Assembly: GCF_026113935.1 (NCBI RefSeq)
Contig: NZ_JAPEUL010000007.1
Span: 620,001-684,000 of the forward strand
DNA: 64,000 bases
DNA from: Marinomonas rhodophyticola
Lineage (GTDB): Bacteria; Pseudomonadota; Gammaproteobacteria; Pseudomonadales; Marinomonadaceae
Direction of reading: 5' to 3'
Each line of letters begins with the position of its first letter. The first letter of the stretch is position 1. The translations under genes were made by a program, and so were the position numbers. Below, piece after piece: positions 19,030-29,544 of this stretch. The notes beneath the pieces are model-generated. The model worked only from the letters and a program-made list of their open reading frames with translations. It searched no databases and had not been told where the DNA came from.

Positions 19030-19461
19030 ATGTCAGAGTTTGAAGAAAAGGCAAAAGGTCGTCTTACGACAAGAACCGTGGCTATGCCCGGCGACACGAA
19101 TCCAGCGGGTGATATTTTTGGTGGTTGGGTGGTATCGCAAATGGATATCGCGGCGGGCATATGTGCAGGTCAGCGTGCTCAGTCTCGGGTAGTGACGGTC
19201 GCGCTGGATGGTATGAGTTTTATTCGCCCAGTAAAAGTGGGGGATATTTTAGGGGTGTATACCCGAGTAGAGTCGGTTGGCCGTACATCAATGAATATTC
19301 TTGTGGAGGCTTGGGTTCGCCGTGGGCGCATTGGACGACGAGAAAAAGTCACAGAAGGGATGTTTAAGTTTGTGGCGATAGACGAAACTGGGCGGTCGAC
19401 GCCGATTCCAAAAGAAGAAGATCTACCCGATTACGTATTGCATGGTTTTGACGATCATTGA
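19030..19461 (+). CDS. Acyl-CoA thioesterase (YciA-like hotdog fold)
   Basis: A 143-residue single hotdog-domain protein. The motif DTNPAGDIFGGWVVSQMD with its catalytic aspartate, and RVVTVALDGMSFIRPVKVGD, are characteristic of YciA-type acyl-CoA thioesterases that hydrolyse a range of acyl-CoAs. The gene stands alone with a strong terminator about 70 bases downstream. Confidence 0.88.
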   Translation: MSEFEEKAKGRLTTRTVAMPGDTNPAGDIFGGWVVSQMDIAAGICAGQRAQSRVVTVALDGMSFIRPVKVGDILGVYTRVESVGRTSMNILVEAWVRRGRIGRREKVTEGMFKFVAIDETGRSTPIPKEEDLPDYVLHGFDDH

Positions 19462-19530
19462 TTGTTCTGACTCTTTGAAGGCACTTGTTTAGTCGAGTGC
19501 TGTTCTTTGGTGGCAAGTTGAATGCAAAAA

Positions 19531-19560
19531 AAGCGCTTACCGAAGTAAGCGCTTTTTTTA
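19531..19560. terminator. Bidirectional terminator
   Basis: Ten-base perfect arms AAGCGCTTAC and GTAAGCGCTT with a CGAA loop, flanked by A- and T-runs. It serves the thioesterase gene from the left and tRNA-Leu from the right. Confidence 0.92.
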
Positions 19561-19563
19561 TGT

Positions 19564-19648
19564 TGGTACCAGTAGGCGGACTCGAACCGCCACACCCGAA
19601 GGCAACGGATTTTGAATCCGTCGTGTCTACCAATTCCACCACACTGGC
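19564..19648 (-). tRNA. tRNA-Leu (CAA)
   Basis: Minus-strand class II tRNA with anticodon CAA (GATTCAAAATC), long variable arm (TGCCTTCGGGTGT), GGCGG-TTCGAGT-CCGCC T-arm and encoded CCA. The acceptor has G-U pairs at both ends but is otherwise complete. Confidence 0.93.
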
Positions 19649-19733
19649 CTTGAAAAAGGTGAAGCGTATTCTATGGTTTTTTATTGGGGTGTCAATCATT
19701 TAACGTAAAAAAATACATTTATTTTGTATTTAA

Positions 19734-20960
19734 TTAATTTATTGATCGGACGACGTCATCAGCCCATAGCATGGCGTCTAAAAAGGCTCTGTTGAGTGTT
19801 GTTCTTTCGGCCGGTGTCATTGACTGGATTTTGTTCCAGTCTTGCTCTTCACAGCTTAATGTTTGTTTCAGATAACCGCCAAGTTCTCCCGATTGTTTGA
19901 GGATGGCAGCGAGTAAGCTTTTATCTAAAGCAATCTGTTCTAACACAATGGATTTTTCTAAGTTGAACACGGCGTCTATGCCAGACATCATTCCAACCAT
20001 AAAAGCAGAATCAGCAAGAGTTGATTGTTTGCTTTCTGCTAATAATTGGCAGCAACGCCCGCGGGTTAATAGGATTTTGAGCAGTGATTGCGGTTGTTTT
20101 GTTGATGAGGTGATGGTGATCAGTAGTGCCCATTTTTTTAACTGTACCAAGCCCAAAAAGATAATGGCTTCTTTGATGGAGGTGACGGTTTTAGATACGC
20201 CGCAAACCGGGCTGTTAAGAATGCGCAGCAATTGATAGGACAGCTTGGGATTTTTAGCGACTAGGTCGGTCAATGCTTCAATGCTGATGTCTTTGTTTTG
20301 CAAGGCGTTAACCAACTCGATTGCGCCGTGCGTGGCCGAATCGATTCTTTTGCCTTTGATAAGCTCGGGGCGTTGTAAAAAATAGCCTTGGAACAAATCA
20401 AAACCGAGCTGCTTGCAGAGCTCAAACATGGCGGCATTTTCTACTTTTTCCGCCAGTAAAATAAGGCCTCTCGATTTTAACTCTTTAATTTGTTCTATGT
20501 GCTCGCTGGGTGGTGTAAGAAGCACATCTATTTTTACGATGGATACCCAGGGGAGCAGTGCCTGATAGTTTTCATCAAATTGGTAATCGTCGAGGGCGAA
20601 TCGATAGCCCGCTGCTCGCCAATTTTTTAAAGCGGTAAAGAATTCTGGTGTCAGTTTTTGGCTTTCAAGAATCTCAATATAGACCGTATCTGGGTCGATA
20701 GGAAAGAAAGCGTCCGACAACATGAGTTCGGTTGTCATATTGATAAAAAAAGGTTTTCTGAGCTGAGATTCCAGTTTAGTGATGCCAATGCAAAGATTGA
20801 CCAACACTTGGCTTGTTGCCGCTTCACCGTCAGAGATGTTGGCGTTTAGGGAGTCTTTTCCACGGAATAGCAGTTCATACCCAAAAATTTCTTTTGTTCT
20901 TTTGAGTATCGGCTGTTGGGCCATCATTAAATCGTCTAAGACCGTTGGAAATTCGATCAT
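19734..20960 (-). CDS. EAL-HDOD signalling protein
   Basis: A 408-residue protein with an N-terminal EAL-like domain (about 10-205) and a C-terminal HDOD domain (about 205-400). The EAL domain keeps the fold motifs (FGYELLFRG, RFALDDYQF, FQGYFLQRP), but the EAL triad reads ELL and several metal ligands look absent. It is probably catalytically inactive and may act as a binding module. HDOD modules (LLRILNSPVCGVSK, IFLGLVQLKKW) occur in CdgJ/YuxH-type proteins that affect motility. Confidence 0.85.
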   Translation of the reverse strand: MIEFPTVLDDLMMAQQPILKRTKEIFGYELLFRGKDSLNANISDGEAATSQVLVNLCIGITKLESQLRKPFFINMTTELMLSDAFFPIDPDTVYIEILESQKLTPEFFTALKNWRAAGYRFALDDYQFDENYQALLPWVSIVKIDVLLTPPSEHIEQIKELKSRGLILLAEKVENAAMFELCKQLGFDLFQGYFLQRPELIKGKRIDSATHGAIELVNALQNKDISIEALTDLVAKNPKLSYQLLRILNSPVCGVSKTVTSIKEAIIFLGLVQLKKWALLITITSSTKQPQSLLKILLTRGRCCQLLAESKQSTLADSAFMVGMMSGIDAVFNLEKSIVLEQIALDKSLLAAILKQSGELGGYLKQTLSCEEQDWNKIQSMTPAERTTLNRAFLDAMLWADDVVRSIN

Positions 20961-21120
20961 TGCGCTTCTCTTTTTATTGAAGTTGAGTTTGAAACGGTTG
21001 CTCTCATGCTGTTAGAACAAGGAGTTATAAAAACACAAAAAGGCGGATCATCACAATGATGAAAGTGTTCGATTTTGTGTTGATTTGGTAAAAATATCCG
21101 ATTAGAGCTTGGTAAAAAGG

Positions 21121-21149
21121 TTGACAGTATTAGCAAGCGCCCATAAAAT
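21121..21149 (+). promoter_or_regulatory. Sigma-70 promoter of the tRNA-Ala genes
   Basis: TTGACA (21121-21126), a 17-base spacer and TAAAAT (21144-21149), 15 bases before the tRNA. Close to the ideal consensus, as expected for stable RNA. Confidence 0.85.
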
Positions 21150-21164
21150 CCTCGCCAGTTTTTA

Positions 21165-21240
<76 letters not shown>

Positions 21241-21311
21241 TTTATTGCTAAATAAGTGGTCTATAAAAACATCACCCAGGACACACTGTCCACTTACGCT
21301 ACGCGTTTTGT

Positions 21312-21387
<76 letters not shown>

Positions 21388-21626
21388 TATATTCATTTTA
21401 GTTTTTTCCTCATACGTGCATCTAGCTTGGCATTGGCCATTGATCGCAATTAAACTAGCAAAGTGATTTACACGAGACCTATACCGATACCCCGCCCACA
21501 ATGAAATCTATATTTTTAGGGCTACTAATACTTAATAGCGACAGAGTATGAAGGGTAATGTCCATATTTGATAAATATAGACATGGAGTGATAGCTTGAA
21601 ATGAAAAGATCATGAGGATTAATAGC

Positions 21627-21860
21627 ATGAATATCAGTTTTACCGATAAACAAGAAGCTTACATTTCTGCGCAAATTCAAAGCGGTGATTTTCAAAATGC
21701 CAGCGAAGTGGTGTGCGATGCATTGCGTCTGCATCAAATCTACCGTCATCGCATAATAGAAGAACTACGCGCAGAAATAGCCAAAGGTTGGGATGGTGAA
21801 GCGAGTCCGAATAAAGTGCAGGATATTCTTAATTCCAAGTTGGAAGAAAGACGCGCTTAA
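21627..21860 (+). CDS. parD: ParD-like antitoxin
   Basis: About 77 residues starting MNISFTDKQEAYISAQIQSG, the ribbon-helix-helix plus long helix of type II ParD antitoxins, with FQNASEVVCDALRLHQ in the DNA-binding part. It should bind the adjacent ParE toxin and repress the operon. The stop overlaps the toxin ATG (TAATG), the usual coupled arrangement. Confidence 0.88.
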   Translation: MNISFTDKQEAYISAQIQSGDFQNASEVVCDALRLHQIYRHRIIEELRAEIAKGWDGEASPNKVQDILNSKLEERRA

Positions 21861-22162
21861 TGGCTTCTTCTATTGCAAGCTATGAACTGTCGCCAGAAGC
21901 GGCGTAAGACTTGAGTGATATTTTTGATTATAGCGATACTGAGTTTGGACTCGATCAGGTCGTTCGGTATTTAAAAAATCTAGAACACTGCTTTATCCAG
22001 CTCTGTAACAACCCCAGCATCGGGCGTGAACGCAGCGAAATCCGAGAAGCGCTTTATAGCTTTGTCAGCCAATCCCATGTGGTGTTTTATCGTATTCTCA
22101 ATGATCGCTTAAGAGTTGTTCGCGTTCTGCATGGTAGCCGTGATCTACCTAGGCATTTTTGA
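21860..22162 (+). pseudogene. parE: ParE-like toxin interrupted by a nonsense codon
   Basis: The frame begins MASSIASYELSPEAA at 21860, then meets TAA at 21905-21907 where ParE proteins usually have Q, K or another polar residue. It continues in the same frame (DLSDIFDYSDTEFG, then NNPSIGRERSEIREALYSF and VVFYRILNDRLRVVRVLHGSRD) to a normal end. CAA to TAA is a single transition, so unlike the one-base indels elsewhere this looks like a real mutation. Re-initiation at TTG 21911 would give a product missing the first helix strand. Confidence 0.8.
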
Positions 22163-22434
22163 GTCAAGCTTTTCAGTAAAGTGTCCTTTAGTATCTTTTC
22201 CCACTGTGTTAACGCTTGGAATAATTAGTATTCGTCTTTTCGGTCACCTCTAACACCTAATCTGTCGTCTCTTCACTTTTTAAATTATTCAGTCCTTCTT
22301 TTTTATCGCTTCCAAGGTTAGGCTTATTCATTGTTTAAACGGCTGTTTGCATTACAGTTCAAATAACAAAACGGAAGTGTGTTTACTTTCTCTTTGATTT
22401 TATTGATTCTTTTTTTGAAGCCTAGGATTCGTGC

Positions 22435-25400
22435 ATGTTTCAACTTTACACAAGTAACCGTCTAGAGGATTTGGCCGTGTTGCTTGCGAAGATTTTGGCT
22501 GTTTCGCCGCCAGAAAATCCGTTTGATGATGAGCATATATTGGTACAAAACCCTGGTATGGCGCAGTGGCTGAAGATGTTTTTGGCCGAATCTCATTCTA
22601 TTGCGGCGGGTTTGGTGTTTCCTTTGCCTTCTACCTTTGTTTGGCAAACCTTTGCACAAACGTTAGACGATATTCCGGCGCAAAGTGAATTTAATAAGTC
22701 TTTCTTGGTATGGCGTTTAATGCGCTTGCTGGACACACGCTTACACGAACCCGAATTCCAAGCGCTGAGTTGGTATTTGGAAGAAGACGACACACAAATC
22801 CGCCGCTTCCAGTTATGCAGCAGCATTGCCGATATTTATGACCAATATCTGGTGTATCGTCCTGATTGGATCAAGAGTTGGGAGGGGGCGAAGCGCAAGA
22901 CCCCAAGCTGAAAGCCATCTTTGAGCAGCAACCTTGGCAAGCGATTCTATGGCGAGATCTGGTGGCCGATGTCAGTCAACAAGGAACTTCCTTGTATCAT
23001 CGGGGGAATCTTATTGAAGCTTTACATGACGCGACGCTATCGTCTGCGCGCCCAGCGGGTGTTCCTGAGCGAATTTTTATTTTTGGCGTATCTTCCTTGC
23101 CGCCAAATACGCTGGAATCTCTGCGCGTGTTGGCTGCTTCTGGCTGGATTGATGTGCATCTGTTTTTGCAGAACCCTTGTCGCTTTTATTGGGGCGATGT
23201 GGTCGATAAACATTATTTGGGCCGAGAAATAAAACGCCAAACCCTCAAGCCAGGTTTGAGCGCGGATACCTTGCATCTGGATGCCAATCCGCTGTTGGCA
23301 AGTTGGGGGCGTTTGGGGCGAGACTACATTGCTCAGCTGCAAGAGATGGCCGACAACGAGCTGGAAGTGTTCGAAGATTATCGTAGTGAGCAATCGACTG
23401 GGTTACTGCAATGGGTTCAGCAAGATGTATTGACCCTAGAAAACCATGGCTCGAAACAAGAAAGAGACGCCAGTATTGCCAATGCGGAATATCGTCACGC
23501 TATCGCAGTGGATGATCAAAGTATTCGTGTGCATCGTTGTCACAGTCCATTGCGGGAAGTGGAAGTCTTGCATGATCAGCTGTTGCAAATGTTCGAGAGC
23601 GATCCGAGCTTAACGCCAAAAGACATCATCGTCATGTTACCGGACGTCAACACCTACAGCCCGTTTGTGAAGGCGATTTTTGGGGTGAAAAAAGAGCGGT
23701 GCTGTTAAAGGCAGTGTTCAGGTCAGAAAACAGATTCCCTTTGCCTTGATTGACCAATCTGGCGGCATGGAAAACCCGATTGTCGATGCCTATTTGTATT
23801 TGCTTGGTTTGGGCGAAAGTCGTTTCACCTTGTCAGAATTGATCAGCGTATTAGAAGTGCCTGCGGTGTTGGCGCGTTTTGAATTAACCGCTGACGAGTT
23901 AGAGCGTATTCGACAATGGTCGACAGAAGTTGGCATTCGTTGGGGGTTGGATGGCAAAACCGCTCAGCAGCACGATTTACCGATGCAAGAATCTCATACT
24001 TGGCTGAATGGCGTGCGTCGAATGTTATTGGGTTATGCCATGGGACATGACCATATTTGGCAAGACACATTAAGTTACGGTGATGTGGAAGGTTTAGAAG
24101 CCTCTGTGGCCGGTAAACTCGCTGAGTTTTTGGTTGCCATTAACGATGCACAAGCCAAGTTAATGGAATCCCTTACGCCGAAAGAATGGATTTCGACCTT
24201 GTATTACTTAGCGGAACGCTTCTTTTTGGTGGACGAAGACGATGCCTTTCAGGTGCTGCTGAGTAAGCAGCTTGATGCGTTAACGCTGCAGTGGCAGCAA
24301 GCGTATTTTGATGCGCCATTGGATCAGCAAGTAATCCGTCAGTTGCTCTCGCCATTGTTGCAAGAGTCCCAAGGCGGACAGCGTTTCCTAGCGGGGCGCG
24401 TCAACTTTTGCACCTTGATGCCCATGCGCTCGGTGCCGTTTAAAGTCATTTGTGTATTGGGCTTAAACGAGGGGGATTATCCTCGAAGCGTCGCACCAAT
24501 GGGCTTTGATTTGATGGTCGGGCAATATCGCAGCGGCGATCGAAGCCGACGAGAAGACGACAAATACTTGTTTCTCGAAGCCTTAATGTCGGCACGAGAT
24601 TGTTTCTATATCAGTTATGTTGGTCGCAGTATTCAAGATAACAGCGAAAAGAATGCGTCTATTTTAGTCAGTGAGTTGTTGGAATACATAGGTCAAAGTT
24701 GTGTGTTTGACGGTGACCAAACATTGGCGCCAGACGAGGCGCAGAAAGCCTTGTTAGAGCGACTGATTCTTGAGCATCCGTTGCAGCCTTTTAATGCCGC
24801 TTATTACGTTCAATCGCAACAATCGGCCGTTCAATTTGATAAACGCTTATACAGCTATGACGATCAATGGTTGCCGGCGTTATTAAGTGTTCCGGTGGAT
24901 AATGAGCCACAAGCGTTTCTTCCACTGGATGGTTTAGAGCAGCCAAGATTGGAGCTGGCTCTTGATGAGTTGTCGCGTTTTATTGGGCATCCGGCGCGTT
25001 ACTTTACTCAGCGCCGATTAAAAGCCTATTTGAGCTTGCCAGAAGAGGAAGAAAAAGAGGACGAACCATTCGCATTAGATGGCTTGGCGGGCTATCAATT
25101 GCGTGAAGGCTTGCTACAAGCCATGCTAAAAGACGATGAAGATTCGTTTGTTGAGCGTTTGTCCTTAACGGGTGCCTTGCCTTACGGCGCGTTAGGGCGT
25201 TTGTCTTTGCAGCAGAGTCGTGGTCAATGTCGTCAGTTGCTGTCTGTGTTACAGGGCTATGCCTTGGAGGAATGCGCGCCCATTGAAGTAAATTTAACCC
25301 TTGGCAGTCTTGTTTTGCAGGCGTGGTTGGATTTACCAACGGCGACGACGCGTTTGTCTTATCGCATTGGCGATTTATCCGCTCATCAAAAAATGCAGGC

Positions 25401-25833
25401 GTGGATCGAGCATTTGGCCTTGTGCGCCCAAGGTACGCCAAAGCAGCATCATCTTATTAATTTGAGTAAAACTGGCAAGTTGCTTCAGCACAGTTTTATT
25501 ATCATTCCGCCAAACGATGCCCAAGACTATCTAAACAAGATGTTGGCGTTGTTACAGCAAGGCTTGTGTCAGCCAATTGCCTTGCCCGCGAAAAGTGCTG
25601 ACGCATGGTGCAAAAGTTATTGTGCGAGCAAAACGCAAGAAGACCCTGATATCGCTTGGGAGCAAGCGTTGAAACAGTATCAAGACAACAGCAGTGCCTT
25701 TACTCGTAGCGAGGTCGACGATGCTTATTGGCAGCGTTATTTCCCCGATTTACAGTCGCAAAAAGCTCAGTTTGTCGCTTTGTGTGAGCAAATTTGGTTG
25801 CCCATGCATCGTCATTTGGAGGAGATGGAATGA
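22435..25833 (+). CDS. recC: Exodeoxyribonuclease V gamma subunit RecC (two frameshifts)
   Basis: RecC holds the RecBCD complex together and recognises Chi. The start MFQLYTSNRLEDLAVLLAKI and the inactive-helicase motifs (LVQNPGMAQWLK, LGLNEGDYPR, DRSRREDDKYLFLEAL) are typical. The reading frame breaks twice. Near 22888 a G is missing from a five-G run, and restoring it gives WIKSWEGGEAQDPKL. Near 23693 one base is extra after GVKK, and removing it gives SGAVKGSVQVRKQIPFALID. Reconstructed length is about 1130 residues, as expected. The stop overlaps the recB ATG. The rest of the frame is clean, so sequence error is favoured over decay. Confidence 0.88.
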
Positions 25834-28800
25834 GTCTTTCTAACGAGTCCGTTTCTGCTAATGCAGACGCCTTGAACATGATTCCTGAACCGCTTAATGC
25901 CTTAACCTTCCCGTTGTTTGGCAAACGCTTAATCGAAGCCAGCGCAGGCACAGGGAAAACCTACACCATTGCCAACTTGTATCTGCGTTTGCTGGTGCCG
26001 AGTGGGCCGTCTTTATCTGGGAATAACGGTGATTTAGATAAACCGCTCACAGTGGATCAGATCTTGGTAGTGACCTTTACCGAGGCCGCCACCGCCGAGT
26101 TAAAAGCACGGATTCGTGGGCGCATACGAGCCGCGCGAAAAGCCTTATTGCAAGGCGAAAGTCGCGATGTCTTTCTGGCGGACTGGCTGGCGCAAATGTC
26201 AGACGATCAGCGCGCGGGCGCCATTGAAAAACTGCTGTACGCCGAAAAGCAAATGGACGAAGCCGCGGTGTTTACCATTCATGGTTTTTGTCAGCGTATG
26301 CTAAGTCAAAACGCCTTTGAAAGTCGCATGCTGTTCCAGCAAACCATTGAAACCGACGAATTGGCGCCCTTGTCTATGGCGGTGAAGGACGTTTGGCGTA
26401 GCGTGTTTTATCCAATGGACGACACCAAGGCGGCCTTGATTCAGCCGATTTGGTCGAATCCAGATGCTTTGTTGAAAGATTTATATTTATTGAATAACCA
26501 GCCTGACGCCAAAATCGCCGTGCCAGATTACGATTGGGAAAGTGCGCTAAGTCAGGCTCAACAAACCATGGCAGCGGTTCGCTCCATGTGGCTAGCTCAA
26601 TCGCAAGACATCATTGATGCCCTTGAGCGCAGTGGTATAAAACGCACGTTTTGGCGCAAAGATCCGTCGAAAGATATTCAAGCCATCACGCAATGGGCAC
26701 ATTCAACCCGTTTCGAGCTAGACAAGAGCCTCGAAAAATTTGATAGCAATGAACACGCCAGCCGATTGAGCAAAGGCGGGGATCTGCCTGCTCATGAATT
26801 CTTTGGTTTGGTGCAAGCCTTGCGCGAAAGCTTTCCGGATGCAGGGCGATTAAAAGCCGTCTTGTTGACTCAGCTTTGGCAGCAAACCCAAGAGCGCATG
26901 AAACGCTGGAAGCGCAGTACGCAGTCGCTGACTTTTACGGATTTGCTAACCTCTCTCGATGTGGCGCTAACGAAAGACGAAGCGGGCAAGTTGGCAGAGC
27001 GCATTCGCCATCTTTATCCGATCGCTCTAATCGACGAATTTCAAGATACAGATGCGGTGCAATATCGGATTTTCTCCACCATTTATGCCCCAGCGACGGT
27101 AGATCAAAATACGCTTGGCTTGATCATGATCGGTGATCCAAAACAGGCGATATATGCCTTTCGTGGCGCGGATATTTACACCTATTTGGCGGCTAAAAAA
27201 CGTGTCGACAGTGTGTATTCCTTGGCAACGAATTACCGTTCCTCTGCAGCTATGATTCAGGCAGTCAATGGACTTTTTACTACCCAAGCGGAACCCTTTC
27301 GCGTCACCGGATTCCTTTTATTGAGGTGCAAGATCGTGGTGTTGCCAGTGGCTTTACTCGACAAGGGCAAACGCAAGCGGCGCTGCAGTTTTTATATCAA
27401 CGCAGTGACGAACCCGTATCGGCAAAAGAGTATCGTCAGACCATGGCGGAGTCCTGCGCGGCGCACCTTCATGAGTTGTTGCTAGAAGGGCAGCAAGGCT
27501 CTGCGCTTATTGATGGCAAAGGCGTGCGACCAAAAGATATTGCCTTGTTGGTGACCAATTTTAGTCAAGCCAATGCCTTGAAAGACGCCTTACGTCAGCG
27601 CGGTATCGCCAGTGTATATTTGAGTGACAAAGGCTCGGTGTTTGAAACCGTTGAGGCGCGCGAGCTACTGATTGTGCTGACAGCGATATTATCCAATGGG
27701 CAAGAAAGCAAATTGCGTTCGGCCTTGGCAACCAGCTTAGTGGATTGGTCGTTGGAAGATTTGGATACGCTCAATCACGATGATGTGGTGTATGAAAAAT
27801 GGGGGCAGGCGTTCCGCGACTATTTAGCTATTTGGGACAAGCAAGGCTTGCTGCCTATGTTACGTGAGTTTATGCAAGACGTGTCACTGGCGGCGAATAT
27901 GCTCAGCCATACTGGTGGTGAACGTCGCTTAACCGACTTTCTGCATTTGACCGAAAAGCTACAGCAAAAGTCCCTTGAGTTGGATTCCAAAGAAGGCGTT
28001 TTGCGTTATCTCAGGTTGGCGATTCAAACGCCGAATGGCAATAGTGATGAGCAAAAGATTCGCCTTGAAACCGATGCGGAGTTGGTGCGGATTGTCACCA
28101 TTCACAAAAGTAAGGGCTTGGAATATCCGATAGTGTATTTGCCGTTTGCGTTTACGCCGTATCGAGATCAAGACAAATCGGCTTTATACCACGATGCGCA
28201 ACAGCAATTGTGGATCGCCATTGACCCTGATGAAGCGCAAACCGAGCAGCACAAAGAAGAGTTGTATGCGGCCGAAATTCGTTTGGCTTATGTGGCGTTA
28301 ACCCGCTCCAAAGAAGCGTGTTTTATCGGTGCCATGGAGGTAGGAAAAGGGGCGAATAAAACTCGTGGCGCGATATCAGAGGTGCATCTTAGTGGTGTAG
28401 GTGCCTTGATTGGCGAAGGCGAGCCGCTTGAGGCTGGTGATTTGTACCCAAGTATCGAACGCCTTTGTGGGCGTTATCAGCATGGTCAAATGCAGTTGTT
28501 GGATTTACCTAATGAGCCTCCGAGCCTACCACGATTCAAAATGGCGCAAGCCGACTTAGTTGAACCCCGTGCGCGAGATTTTACTGGGCGTGTAGAGCGA
28601 GACTGGTGGGTGGGGAGTTATTCTTCTCTTGTAGTGGAAGACAAAGAATACCACGATGAAAGCGTGCCAGGCTTGGATGAGATGGCGCGTTTTGTCGATC
28701 CTTTATTGGATGAAACGGATCTGTCTGACCCCGTGCTTGAGCCGCAAAAGAGTCGCTTTACTTTTCCCAAAGGCGCCAAACCTGGTACTTTCTTGCATGA

Positions 28801-29544
28801 TACGCTGGAAGGCAAAGCCCTGCATGATGTGTCTGCTAATCCGAGCTTTAACGACTTATTAAAAACCAGTCACCGTAAGCGCATGATCGATTTTTACGAG
28901 CGTCAGGGCTTTGGCGAATGGCAAGACGTATTGAGCGAATGGTTGCCCGATATTATTAATACCGAGTTAATGACGGAAATGAGCTTGGGGCGTTTGGCAC
29001 CCTCGGCTTGTCGCAAAGAAATGGAGTTTTTTATTCCGGTGACCGGCATGAATGCCTTGCAGCTGGACCGCATTTCTCGTGAACACGATAAGGTATCGCG
29101 TATTGCGCCGATGATTCAAGATCGTCCATTAAAAGGCATGTTAAAAGGCTTTATCGATTTATTGTTCGAATACCAAGGCCGTTATTATGTGCTGGATTAT
29201 AAGTCCAATTACTTGGGGATAACCTGGCTGATTACGAGCCAGAGAGATTAGTTCATGCTATTGCCGAGCACAGATACGATTTGCAATACCAGCTTTATAC
29301 CTTGGCCTTACATCGCTTGTTGAAGCAGCGTTTGCCGAATTATGACTATGAAAAACACATGGGCGGCGTGGTGTATTTGTTTTTGCGTGGCATGCGAGTA
29401 GGGCAGCAAACGGGTGTTTTTCAAAACCGTTTAACGCTTGAGCATGTGACTGCGCTCGATAAGCTGTTTAGTGGCAAGGCTCAGAGTGATAAATCCATGG
29501 ATAGCAAATCGAATGATGAGGTAGTGCAATATGGACTTTTCTAA
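25830..29544 (+). CDS. recB: Exodeoxyribonuclease V beta subunit RecB (two frameshifts)
   Basis: RecB is the 3'-5' helicase and nuclease of RecBCD. The ATG at 25830 overlaps the recC stop. Present are Walker A EASAGTGKTYT, LIDEFQDTD (Walker B), GDPKQAIYAFRGAD, VTIHKSKGLEYP, and the nuclease residues in LKGFIDLLFE and VLDYKSN. The frame shifts near 27304 (one base lost, rejoining at HRIPFIEVQDRG) and near 29218, where a four-G run should be five to read LGDNLADYEPERLVH. Reconstructed length is about 1238 residues. The homopolymer position of the second shift argues for sequence error. Confidence 0.9.
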
